Assembly: GCA_964036045.1 (NCBI GenBank)
Contig: OZ038382.1
Coordinates: 129,394,556-129,458,555 of the forward strand
DNA: 64,000 nucleotides
Reading direction: 5' to 3'
Source of the DNA: Eutreptiella sp. 'Long Island Sound 2002'
Lineage: Eukaryota > Euglenozoa > Euglenophyceae > Eutreptiales > Eutreptiaceae
In this document: piece by piece, positions 53,184-63,715 of the stretch
Position numbering within the stretch: position 1 is the first letter of the stretch
Layout of the letters: the number at the start of each line of letters is the position of its first letter
Program-made: the position numbers and the translations under genes
The notes under the pieces: model-generated
The model's input: the letters and a program-made list of their open reading frames with translations, nothing else
Databases searched by the model: none
Told to the model about the DNA's origin: nothing

Positions 53184-54955
53184 TCAGGAGGTCGCTGCTT
53201 TTCCAGCTTGGCTGGGGGCGGCTGCGCCCCTTTGTCGTCTCGTTCGCTTGGGTGGGACTGGAGGTAGCGGGGCATGGGGTTTGAAGAAGGGGTGCGTTGC
53301 TTGCTGGTCTGGATCCCTCAGTGGGGGTTCTGCCGGTGTTTGCATTTTCGCTTTCGCGTGGTTGCATATGATGTCGGCGAGCTTGCGCACGGTCTCCGGG
53401 GGATCTGTTGGCCATGGCAGTGCGGCCGGGCTGTCGTCGAAGGGGTGGTGTAGGTGGTAGTTCCTCATGGCCTTGGCCTGCCTGACCCAGGCCTCTGTGG
53501 GTTCCGGTGTGTCCGGGCCGTTGGGGGAGCCTTGAGCCCAGTAGAGTGCTGTGTGGAGGGGTTCCCAGGGGGCGCCTTCGCGGCCTGTGAGGGTGGTGGC
53601 TTGGAGGAGTCGCTGCTGGCCCCGTGGGGGGTCTTCCGGGTCCATTTCCGGGGTATAGGCCTGGGCCGCCATGAGGACTACGTGTGCCCAGTGGAGGACC
53701 CACCATTGGGTGTCCGCTTTGAGGATGTGGATGGCGGGTTGTTGGGGGGGTGTGTCCAGGGTGTCCCACGATGCGATGGCTAGTGGTATCCTGGAGGGGT
53801 GGAGGTGTGGGGGGGCCTTGCGGCTTAGGAGTTGATCGATGTGGAAGGGGGTGACGGGATCGTTGGGCCCTTGGGGCGGTGGGGGCATTGCTGGGATGGT
53901 TGTGGGGTCCCAGTGGTGTTCGTGGGCGGCGAGGGTGTACAGGGCGGCGGTGATGATGTGGTGGGCTTGCCCCTCCAGGACGATGTGGCGCTCCGTGCCG
54001 AAGTCTTTTGGTAGGTGGGCTGCGGGGTGGAGGGTGATGTGGGCCAGGGCGCGTTGGTGGGCCTTTTTTCCCCCGTCTGGGGCCTGTGTCCGTTTGTCCC
54101 CCGGGATGTGTTGGTGTTGGTGTTTTGGTGGGGGTGGTCCCAGGGCGAGGGATTCTACACCGTGGAGGGGGATGGCGTGTTCCCTGAACCTGTTGGGCAG
54201 GATGTATATGCCCGGGTCTCCCGGTACGGTGCCAAGGTACATGTTGCCCGTGATGGTGGGGGCCGGCAGCGGTTGGCGCAGGGGCGAGGTGCATGGGGTG
54301 GAGCGGGGCGGGTCATGGTGCTCACACCGGGGGTGGTCGATGCCGTACGGGGTGACGTGTACGGCGAAGGGTCCAACAGCGCGCTGGAGTTTGTGGGGTT
54401 GGATGTTGTGGAGGCGCGCCACCGCCCGTGTGTGGGAGCGCCCTTCGCTGATCCACACGGCGTCTGCCCGCGACGCCGCTGGGTTCTGCAGTCCGTGGTG
54501 ATGCCTGTGATCGTGCGGTTGTGGGTGGTATCTGATACCCTGGCGGGGGGGGCGCCGATGCGGGGGATGGTGTGGTCATCGTGGAGGGTGCGGGCCTTGC
54601 GCCTCGCTTCGTGTCGGTGCTGGGCCTCCTGGGCGTGGGTGTGCACACCCGTGTGTTTGGGCTTCTTGTTGGGGCGGTCCGCTGTGTGGAAGGGGGTGGG
54701 CCAGGAGGGGGCGTGGTGGAGGGTGGGGTGTGGGAGGTCCCCCCGTGTTGCCCATGTGTACAGGGTGGTCGCGGCGGCCCCTTCCGCCTGTATGGTGTAT
54801 CGCTCGTCGTGTCGGCGACGGGTGACGAGGACGTTGGGGGCCGTCAGCTCATACACCTGTGTGGTGTGGGGGAGGTGGCAGGTGACGGTATTCTTGGCGG
54901 CGTCGTTTTTTGCGGGTGGTGGTGTCGGGGATGATGTAGTGGGTCGCCCATTCAT
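53184..54955 (-). pseudogene. LINE copy B ORF1, C-terminal half
   Basis: The minus frame from 54955 reads TQVYELTAPNVLVTRRRHDERY and RRKARTLHDDHTIPRIG. A shift near 54470 leads into the 424-codon frame ending at 53184: MYLGTVPGDPGIYILPNRFREH, GTERHIVLEGQAHHIITAAL, PAIHILKADTQWWVLHW, ATTLTGREGAPWEPLHTALYW, AWVRQAKAMRNYHL and a basic end KRTRRQRG. The RHIVLEGQA block again has a cupin-like strand pattern. Diverged copy E (19.1-19.8 kb) keeps the middle blocks, which supports selection on the protein. No gag-type zinc knuckle or RRM is evident, so how it would bind RNA is unclear. Confidence 0.55.
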
Positions 54956-56537
54956 CCTGGGGGGTGTGTTCCGTCCGGTCTAGCTTGAGCGGGGGGTGGA
55001 GCGGCTTCGGTGTTGGGGGCTTGTCTTGGCCCTTCGCGTGGGGCGCCACCTTGGTTTCGACCAGGTATTGTGGGCCCCAGGTTTCCGGGGCCCCTACCTG
55101 TGTGGCTGCCGCTGTTGCGGCTTGGAGGAGGGCGGTGGTGTTGGTGTCTAGAGGGGGGGCCCCCGGTTGGGGGGTGAGGGTGTCATGGTCTTGGTATGCC
55201 CACCAAATTGTGTAGCCTCGTTGGGTGTTGCGGTGCGGGGTGTGGGTCTGGGCTTGCTGGATGGATAGGGCGGTCTTGATGTCCTCCGCTGCTTGTGGGT
55301 TTATGGGTGTGGTGTACGCCCATACTCCCGGGGCGTGTATGCCGTGTGGCGCTTGGCCTACTCCTCGTATCGGTTGTAGGGTGTGGTGGGTGCGTGTGAG
55401 CCCTAGGTGTTCTTGGAGGAGGTCCCCTCGGATGTCCTCCCATCGTTGCTGCCAGGTGTGTGTGTGGTCATTGGGGGTGGGGTAGGTGATGGCGATGGCC
55501 TGCCAAGGGGTGGGGCCTGGATGCACCGTCATAGGTGCCGACGATGCTTGCGGGGGTATGTGGACGGCGTGGGCGGGGGCTGCTGTTACGGGGTCTCCCT
55601 CCGTGGGTGTGATCGTGGCATCGCCTTGGACGGTGAGGAGGAGGTGGTGGCGGTCCGTCGGTAGTGCCCAGGTGGTGGTGGGCTCTGTGATCGAGTGGAG
55701 GCGGATGGCCTGGAGGCTCGGTGTGATTTCGTCCCATCGGAGTGTGCCGTTGTGGACCGCCCATTCCCGCGGCAGGTCTCGAAACCCGTTTCGGTCTGGG
55801 GTGGTGCGGTGTTGTGGGGGGAGCTCCATTGTGGTGATGGGGTGGGTGAGGGGCTCTGTGCGGGGTTGGTCTTGTGTGGTTGATGGTGATGGTGCCTGGG
55901 GCATCTCTTCGTCCAGCTGCTGGGGGGCTTTCGCCTCCTGAAGCTCTGCACTGATGGTGGCGAAGACATCTGGGAGGGTGGGGGAGGCGGGGGGGTGGGG
56001 TGCCGGATCGTCCCAGGTGATGTGGTATTGCTCCGGGTTCTCGGGGGTTTGCTGTACGGTGATGGTGGCTGTGGCGTCGTCTTCAGGTGTCCATCAGTGT
56101 GGATTGTGGTCGAGGGGGTGGAGGCTGACGGTGTGGCGGTGTTTTCAGCTGTGGAACGCTAGGAGGGCGTGGAGGCCGTGTCTGGTGTCCCCGGGCGGGC
56201 GGGGGTAGGTTTCGGCTGCTGCCTCCAGGAAGGCGTCCGCGGTGCCTTTCCAGGTGTCTTCCCAGAGAAGGTCTCCCTCTGTGCCCCACTCGTTGTCGTA
56301 CCTTTTCTCCTGCTTCCACCCCTGGAGGGTCGCGTGGTCCACAGGGAGGTCTCGTTGGACGGACTGGTAGTACTGCTCGGCGTCCATGGGGGCTAGGGTG
56401 CTGGCCAGCGTGGCGTAGATGTCCTTTGGGGGGGGGGGCGGTGGGGGCGTGGCGGCGCGGCCGGGGTCGGGCTTTTCTCGCTGGTGTTCCGCGTTCCGGT
56501 CTGCGGTGGACGCGGGGGATATGGAGCGTGGTGGCAT
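54956..56537 (-). pseudogene. LINE copy B ORF1, N-terminal half with cupin-like segment
   Basis: 56145-56537 reads DIYATLASTLAPMDAEQYYQS and HGLHALLAFHS. After a break, TVQQTPENPEQYHITWDDP (about 56000) leads into the ORF starting at 55904 with FRDLPREWAVHNGTLRWDEI, HHLLLTVQGDATITPTEGD, then AHAVHIPP, TPWQAIAITYP and NTQRGYTIWWAYQD. The ordering of short strands around HLLLTxxGxA and a HIPP turn resembles a cupin-type beta barrel, but no metal-binding His cluster is confirmed. Copy D at 1-1381 matches over the same blocks. Frame breaks lie near 56140, 55905 and 54905, the last beside a run of T. The function is unknown. Confidence 0.55.
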
Positions 56538-56699
56538 GGGGTGGTCGGGCTCTTGCGGTTCCGTGGGTTGCTGGTGGGCTTGTGGGCGCGGGGCCGTGGC
56601 TGCCAGTAGGTGTCGGATGGCCGGGAGGATGTCGAAGTCGTCTTCCCAGCAGTGGGCTGGAGCGCACGCCCTGTCAGGGGAAGCGGGGGGGGGGCGTGT

Positions 56700-59600
56700 T
56701 GCGGAGCGGTGGACGATAGGGTGGGCGACGCGTGCGGGTGGTGGCGTGCTCGCTCTGCCGTTCTGTTTCCCGCGGGCTCTGACCTTGGGGGGGTGGTGGT
56801 GATGTTGGTGGTGAGGGTGGTGTGGGCGCCGGAGTGGATGATTGTGTCGGTGGCGGCGCTGTTGGCGAGGGTGGTATGGGCGTTGGAGTAGATGAAGTTG
56901 GTGCTGGGCTATGGTTGATGGTGGTTAGCTGGTGGGTCAGCTGTTGTCGCTGTCATCGTCGCCGGTGGTGTTGGTGCCTCTGATGACGAGGTGATGGTTG
57001 GTGAGCATGGCGTGGGTGACGTATGGGCGTATGTTGTGTTGTCGGTGGTAACAATTGTGGGCCGGATGTGGCAGTGGTGGCGAGGGTGCTGTAGTTGACG
57101 GGTGGTGTGGCCCACGTCGCCTCCGGTGGTGGAGGTGTGATGGGTGCCGTGGTGGTGTCGGCGATGGTGGGGTGCCGCGGGTGGTGTATTGGTTGTTGGT
57201 GGTGGAGATGTTCCTGGTTTGTGGGTAGTCCCCGTCCGGCGGTGGTGGTGTTGGTGGTGTCGGTGCTCGTTGAGGCCATTGGCGACGCCGGGGGTTCCTG
57301 GCCTCGCGTGGGGTGGTGGTGGCGGTGGTGAGCTTAGGCGGTGCCATGAGCGGTGGTGCCATTGACGGCTCGGCCGGGCGTGCTGGTGCCGGTTTCGGGT
57401 GTAAGTGTGGTTCGGGGTGCGGCATTGGTGGGTGGCTTCGACGGTGGGTGGCGTGACTGGTGGGTGGCAGCGGTAGGGGGGTGTCGGTTGTTGGTGAGGC
57501 TGTCGTTGTCGGTGTTCCGGTTGGTGCCGGTGATGGTGTCGCTGGTTGTGCAGATGGTGGGGGGGACTCGTACCCTGGGGCCGCCGTGGCGTTCGGTCGA
57601 CGGTGGTGCTTTCGGTGGTGTTCGTGTGTGTTGGCCGGGAGTGGTATCGGCGTTGCTCTGGCTGGTGCCGTTTGTGCGGGCTGTGTGGTTTTTGCGTCAG
57701 GGGTCGGTGGCGTTGGTGACGGTGGTGTGTTGGGGGTCGGCGCCGGTGGTGGCGGTCCGATGGTGAGGGTGCCGGGGACGTTGGATGGGTCCGCGCTGTT
57801 GGGCCTTCTCCTCGCCATTCCTGGCAGAGGGTGCTGGCGGTGGTGTCGCTGGTGGCGAGGGTGTGGTGGTGTTGCTGTGGTGTTTTGTGCTGCTTGGGTG
57901 GGTGTTGGGGACCCCTGGTTGATGTTGACGATACTCCGGGTGATTTCGATGCGTCGGGTGCGATGGTGTGTGGCGTTGTTGTTTCTACCCTTGGTTGGGG
58001 GCCTGGTGGGCGGCGCTGGTGGCGTTTGTTCGCCAGCCGTGGTGGCGTCCTTGGTGTTGTCGTCGATGGGGGCGCCCTAGGTGTTACTCTGTGCCGGGGT
58101 CGTGGTGGTGGTGTTAGGGGTGTTGTGGATGACGGTACCTCGGTTCATCGTTGGTGGGGTTGGCGGTGGTGTGTCTCGCGGTGGTCTGGTGGCGTGGGTG
58201 TTTTTGGTGTTGGTGCCGGGTGGCCTGCGTGTTGGTGTTCGGTGGTTCCAGGCGTGCCATTCGTGGCTGGTGTTTGGCCAGCCTGTGGTCCTGGTGGTGT
58301 CGGTTGTCCCTGGTGTTGGGATATTCCCTTCGGCTGTCCGTGGGTCTGTAGTGATAGGTGTTGCTTCGGTTGCGGTTCAGGGTGACCTTGCTGCGGTTGG
58401 GTGGTGGTGTCGCCGTGCTGCCGCTGTCGGTGGTGCCGGTGTTGGCGTTGGTGGGGGTGCCGCCGGGGGAGCTGTGTGTGTTGGCGTTGTAGGGTGTTGT
58501 AAGTGTTGCCCTGGCGGTGTTCTGACGGCGGAGGGGGGACCTCGCCACTCCTGGCGGAGGTTCCCATGCGCGTCGTTGGCTGGTGGGTTGGCCTTGGCCC
58601 CCTCGGTGTCCTTGCTGCCGATGGTGTCTCACCGGGATGCGGGATGTGGGATGCTCCGGGTTGCTGTTGGTGAGGTCGCACCGCCGGTGGCGCCGTCGGT
58701 GATGCCGGTGGTGAGGTTGTTGCGGGCTTTGCTATGGTTCACGGTGTCTCTGATGTTGTTGATGCTGCTGGTGGTTGGTGTGGGTCTGTGTGTGGGTTGT
58801 CAGTGGCTGCTGCTGGTGCTGGTGGTGGTTCTGGGTGCGGGCCGGTGGGTGGCGCGGTTGGAACGCCTTGGGTGTAACTTGGCCGCTGGGTGGTTTCTTG
58901 TGTTGGTCCGTTGTTGGTTCCGGGCGTCTCCGCTGGTGAGGGTGCTGTGGTGTTCGGTTTGGGTGTTGGCGGCGGTGCAGGTGTGGGTGTCGCAGTTCCT
59001 GGCCCTGGGTCTGGGCGTGGCCGTTTGGGTGTTGCTGGGTGTGGGCGTTCGCCTCTCCTGGCTGAGGGCTCGGTGGCGTTCGTTCGCCAGCCGTGCTGGC
59101 GTCCTTGGTGACGCCGTTGGTGGGGTTGCCCTAGGTGGCGGGGCCGTGGTGGTGGTGGTAGGGGTGGGGGCGGTGTAGGTGACTGCACCTCGGCCCGTCG
59201 TTGGTGAGGTTGGTGGTGGTGTGGATAGTGCCGTGGGTGTTGGTGGCGTTGGTGTTGCCGAAGGCGAGCGTGCCTTAGGTGTTACTTGGTGGTTGGCGTG
59301 TGTCGTGGTGGTCCGTTGGCGTGGGTGTTGTTGGTGTTGGTGCTGGGCGCGGCCTGCGTTTGGGTGGTCGGCGGTTCCGGGCGTGCCACTCGTGGCTGGC
59401 CGTCGCGGTGTTGGTGACGGTGCTGGCGAGGGCGCCGCCGGCGGAGCTGTGGGCGATGTCGAAGGCGAGGGCGCTGCGGGTGTTGCCCTGGTGGATGGTG
59501 GTGTTCTGACGGCGGGGGTGGGACCTCGCCACCCCTGGTGGAGGTACCAATGGGTGTCGCTGGCCTGTGTGTTGGCTCCCTACGTTTCGCCGATGCCGAT

Positions 59601-60600
59601 GGTGTTGTACCGGGCGGTGTCGCCGTGGCGGTTGCCGTTGACGCTCTGGTCGGTCGGTGCTGAGGCCGTACTGCCGGTGTCGGTGTCGGTGATGTCGGTG
59701 GTGAGGTCGTTGTGGGCGTCGCTATGGTTCACGGCGTCTCGGACGCTGCTGATGCTGGTGGTGGTTGGCGTGGGTCTGTGTGTGGGTGGTCAGCGGCTTG
59801 TGTTCAGGGCGGTGGTCGGTTTCTGTGGCTCTGTCTGGGAGGGTGTGCAGTAGGTGGTGTGGTCTGCTGGTGCTGCTGTTGGTGTAGGTGGCGCAGGCGT
59901 TGCTCCGGGTGGTGTCGTGGGTGAGGGTGGTGTTGGCGGCGCCGGTGGTGTGGGTGTCGCCGGGGATTGCATGGTGGTTCCGGGCACGTGCACTCGCTTC
60001 CCCTGGCCGGGGCTTGGTGGTTTGTTGGCTCACCAGCTGTGGTGGCTTCGGTGTCCTCCGGTGGCAGAGGTTGCTGGTGGCGACGCTGATGGTGGGGTGT
60101 TGCCGGCGATGGTGTGCTTGATGCCGTTGGCTTGGGTGATGTAGGTGCTGGAACCGGCGGTGGCGTGCGTAGGTTTCGTAGGCGTTGGTGCCGGCGGTGA
60201 CGGTGTTGGTGAGGGTGTTGTGCTGGCTTGATTTTTGGCAGAGTTGGTGTTTCCGATGGCGTGGATGCCGGTGGCGGTGGTTCTGGGTGCGGGTCGGTGG
60301 GGGACCGGATCGGCTGGGTGCGGTCGTTGGTCAGTGTCGGGTGGCTTTTTGTGTTGGTCTGTTGTTGGTGAGGGTGTCCCATGTCCTAGTGTTTTGGTGG
60401 GTGCTGGGGTCGCTGGTGTTGCCGATGGTGCCTCCGTTGGTTTTGGGTGTGTCCGCTGGTGAGGGTGTTGTGGCGTCCGGTTTGGGCGTTGGTGGCTATG
60501 CTGGTGTGGGTGTCGTAGTGCCCGGTCCTGGTGTTGGGCGTGGCTGTTCGGGTGTTACTGGGTGTGGCCGTTCGCCACTCCTGGCTGCGGGCTTGGTGGG
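56700..60600 (-). repeat. Diverged tandem monomers of about 1 kb upstream of LINE ORF1
   Basis: GCTATGGTTCACGG occurs at 58731 and 59721 (990 bp apart). CTGACGGCGG-GGG-GGGACCTCGCCAC occurs at about 58522 and 59507 (985 bp apart). The block GGTGAGGGTG-TGTGG with a following TTCGCC-CTCCTGGCTG occurs at about 58924-59060 and 60451-60590. The region is GT-rich and free of conserved protein. Its place just 5' of ORF1 in minus sense recalls tandem promoter monomers of some LINEs; that role is inferred. Confidence 0.6.
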
Positions 60601-61829
60601 TCCTCTTTTGCGTCCTAGCGGTTTCTGGCGGCCCTGCAGCCCCCATGGCGGGGGGTGTTGTTGGGTTCCTGTTGTTTGGGTTTGTGTGTGTTGCGCGTGT
60701 GGTGCTGGTGGCGCCTGCGGTTTGGTGTGTGGTGTGCGCTTGTGGGGCTCGTGTCGGTGGCGGTTGTGGGTGTGTGTGTTGTGTGCACGCTCGGGCGTGT
60801 GTGCGGTGTGTTGGTGGTGCGTTTGGGTGCCTGTCCTCGCCTTTGTGGGCGTGGTTTCGCGGCCCTGTTTGGTGTTGGGGCTGTGTGTCTTGCCCCCCCC
60901 TCTGTCTCGGCTGTGTGGTTCCCCGCCCCCCTTGGCTGGGGTCTGTTGGTGGTGTGTCCCCTTGCTGTCCCCTTTGCGTGCCCTCCTCCTTCTGTCTCTT
61001 TTCCGTGTCGCTTGGGGCGGTGTTTCTCTGGTGTCGTGCCCGGGCCTTCCCGGCTGTGGTGGGTGGGGGGGGGTCCTTGTCGCCGGCTCGGGTCCCTTCC
61101 CCTTGGTGTTTCCCTGTGGGGGGGCCGTTGCTTGCACTCCCCGTCAGGGTGTAACTCTGTTGTACGGGCCGTCCATTTGTACTCGCTCGGTACAAATGGA
61201 CCTGCTCCGTAGCCAGGTACTCCAGCCGTTCCCCACACCGGTGTCGGCTACACTGTGGGTCGCTGGGGAGTCCTTGCGGGACAGGCGCGTCTCTTGCCTG
61301 CCCCGATGGACGATGTGCCCTACCCGCAGCCCCTCGCTGGGCCCGAACCGCAGTACGTGCCGTGGGGAGTGCTCTTGGTCAGGCCCATTGGTCACCCCCC
61401 CAGGCCGGTGCCACCTCGGGCCGCTGACCAACGGTCCCGGGCGTATCCCACCTTATTGCGTGTGCTCAGGTGGGGCCGATACGGTCATCGGGGGGGCCCC
61501 CAAACCCCTGAGGTTGGGTCCCTAGCCTGCGTCCCCCGTGGGCCCTTTTCGTCCCGCCCCCCTTTTCGCTGTGCGGTTTGCGGTGGTTGGTGTCCCGTCT
61601 TTCCGGGGTGGGGTGGTGGTGTGGGGGGGGGGGGGGGTTTCGCTGTTCCTGGCTGTGTTGCTTGCGTGCGTGTCGGCCCCTCCTCTGGTCGTGGTTCGCC
61701 GTCGGTGTGTGTGTTTGTGGCGCGGTGCGTGCGCGCGTGGTGTCTGTGTTGTTGTGTGGTGCGTGGTTTGTGGTGTGTGGTGTGCGGTGGTGGTGTGTTG
61801 GTGGGGTTGTGGCGGGTATGTGGTGTGGT
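60601..61829. other. GC-rich stretch with no recognised gene
   Basis: 60660-61140 is GT- and C-rich low-complexity DNA. 61141-61520 is more balanced in composition and includes a strong hairpin at 61171-61201. The hairpin region has an open minus frame (61144-61431) and a plus frame through 61525, neither matching other parts of the window. 61530-61800 returns to GT-rich repeats. Confidence 0.35.
61171..61201. other. Perfect 12-bp inverted repeat (hairpin)
   Basis: GTCCATTTGTAC (61171-61182) and GTACAAATGGAC (61190-61201) flank the 7-base loop TCGCTCG. It is AT-richer than its surroundings and followed by no T run, so a terminator is unlikely. It could be a binding site or an element end. 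Confidence 0.7.
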
Positions 61830-63715
61830 TGGTCCCTCGCCACTCCTGGCGGAGGTTCCTGTGTGCTACTCCCCGCCACTCCTGGCTGGGTTTCGCTGCC
61901 TGTGGTGGTGTGCGGTTCCCCGCCACTCCTGGCTGGGGTTCCGCCGCCGGCAGTGGCCTGTGGTGTGTGGTGTGTGGTGTGTGGTTTGTGGTGAGCGGCG
62001 GTGGTGTGTTGGTGGGGTTGTGGCTGGTGTGTGGTGCGGTTGGTCCCTCGCCACTCCTGGCGGAGGTTCCCGTGTGCTACTCCCCGCCACTCCTGGTTGG
62101 GTTTCGCTGCCGGTGGTGGTGGGCGGTCCTCGCCACTCCTGGCTGAGGTCTCCGGGCGGCGGTGGTGTGTGGTTGGGTTGTGGCTGGTGTGTGGTGTGTT
62201 TGGTCGCTCGCCACTCCTGGCGGAGGTTCCTGTGTGCTACTCCCCGCCACTCCTGGCTGGGTTTCGCTGCCTGTGGTGGTGTGCGGTTCCCCGCCACTCC
62301 TGGCTGGGGTCTCCGGGCGGCGGTGGTGTGTGATGGGGTTGTGGCTGGTGTGTGGTGTGGTTGGTCCCTCGCCACTCCTGGCGGAGGTTCCTGTGTGCTA
62401 CTCCCCGCCACTCCTGGCTGGGTTTCGCTGCCGGTGGTGGTGTGCAGTTCCCCGCCACTCCTGGCTGGGGCCTGCTGGCGGCGGTGGTGCGTGGCGTGTG
62501 GTGTGTGGTGTGTGGTGTGTGGTGTGCGGCGGTGGTGTGTTGGTGGGGTTGTGGCTGTGGTTGGTCCCTCGCCACTCCTGGCGGAGGTTCCTGTGTGCTA
62601 CTCCCCGCCACTCCTGGCTGGGTTTCGCTGCCGGTGGCGGTGGGCGGTTCCCCGCCACTCCTGGCTGGGGCCTGCTGGCGGTGGTGGTGCGTGGTGTGTG
62701 GTGTGTGGTGTGTGGTGTGTGGTGTGCGGCGGTGGTGTGTTGGCGGGGTTGTGGCTGGTGTGTGGTGTGGTTGGTCCCTCGCCACTCCTGGCGGAGGTTC
62801 CTGTGTGCTACTCCCCGCCACTCCTGGCTGGGTTTCGCTGCCGTTGGTGGTGGGCGGTCCCCGCCACTCCTGGCTGGGGTCCGCTGGCGGCAGTGGTGTG
62901 TGGTGTGTGGCGGTGGTGTGTTGGTGGGGTTGTGGCTGGTGTGTGGTGTGGTTGGTCCCTCGCCACTCCTGGCGGAGGTTCCTGTGTGCTACTCCCCGCC
63001 ACTCCTGGCTGGGTTTCGCTGCCGGTGGTGGTGGGCGGTCCTCGCCACTCCTGGCTGAGGGTCCCGCGCGCGGTTCCCCGCCACTCCTGGCTGGGGTCCG
63101 TTGGCGGCGGTGTGTGGCGTGGTCGGTCCCTCGCCACTCCTGGCGGAGGTTCCTGCGTGCTACTCCCCGCCACTCCTGGCTGGGTTTCAGTGCCAGTGGT
63201 GGTGTGTGGTCCCCCGCCTCTCCTGGCTGGGGTCCGTTGGCGGTGGTGGTGTGTGGTGTGTGGTGTGTGGTGTGTGGTGTGTGGTGTGTGGTGTGTGGTG
63301 TGTGGTGTGCGGCTGTGGTGTGCTGGTGGGGTTGCGGCTGGTGTGTGGTGTGGTTGGTTCCTCGCCACTCCCGGCGGAGGTTCCTGTGTGCTACTCCCCG
63401 CCACTCCTGGCTGGGTTTCGCTGCCGGCGGTGGTGGGCGTTCCTCGCCACTCCTGGCGGAGGGTCCCAGGCGCGGTTCCCCGCCACTCCTGGCTGGGTTT
63501 CGCTGTCGGCGGTGGTGTGTGGTGTGTGGTGTGTGGTGTGTGGCGTGTGGCGTGCGGCGGTGGCGTGTGTGGTGGGTTTGTGGCTGGTGTGTGGTGTGGT
63601 TGGTCCCTCGCCACTCCTGGCGGAGGTTCCTGTGTGCTACTCCCCGCCACTCCTGGCTGGGTTTCGCTGCCGGTGGTGGTGTGGGGCTCCCCGCCACTCC
63701 TGGCTGGGGCCAGCC
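61830..63715. repeat. Higher-order array of about 32 copies of the GCCACTCCTGGC motif
   Basis: Three contexts alternate: TCGCCACTCCTGGCGGAGG, CCCCGCCACTCCTGGCTGGG followed by TTTCGCTGCC, and CCCGCCACTCCTGGCTGGGG. They form about ten units of 160-240 bp, each starting TGGTCCCTCGCC and separated by variable (GTGTGGT)n tracts. The core GCCACTCCTGGC is a short inverted repeat (GCCA, 4-base loop, TGGC). The long minus-strand frame of 486 codons follows from the repeat having no stop and is not called a gene. Confidence 0.92.

Larger units (their letters stand above)
40297..56667 (-). mobile_element. LINE copy B: large non-LTR retrotransposon with three ORFs
   Basis: Minus-strand order is ORF1 (56537-53184), ORF2 with APE-like endonuclease, reverse transcriptase, connection and RNase H (about 53150-47260), ORF3 with protease-like and RS-rich parts (47288-42660), then a GT-rich 3' region and an (ACCT)n tail at 40297. 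At about 16 kb of recognisable element, excluding the monomers to the right, it is far longer than common LINEs (4-8 kb). Several one-base frameshifts, some at G runs, make this copy inactive as read. The exact 5' end is not defined. Confidence 0.7.

Noticed and set aside
62237-63697. 486-codon minus frame with repeating SQEWRG and HRNLRQEWRG units
   Set aside because: It is the translation of the tandem motif array. Spacing between units is not consistently a multiple of three, and microsatellite tracts break the pattern.
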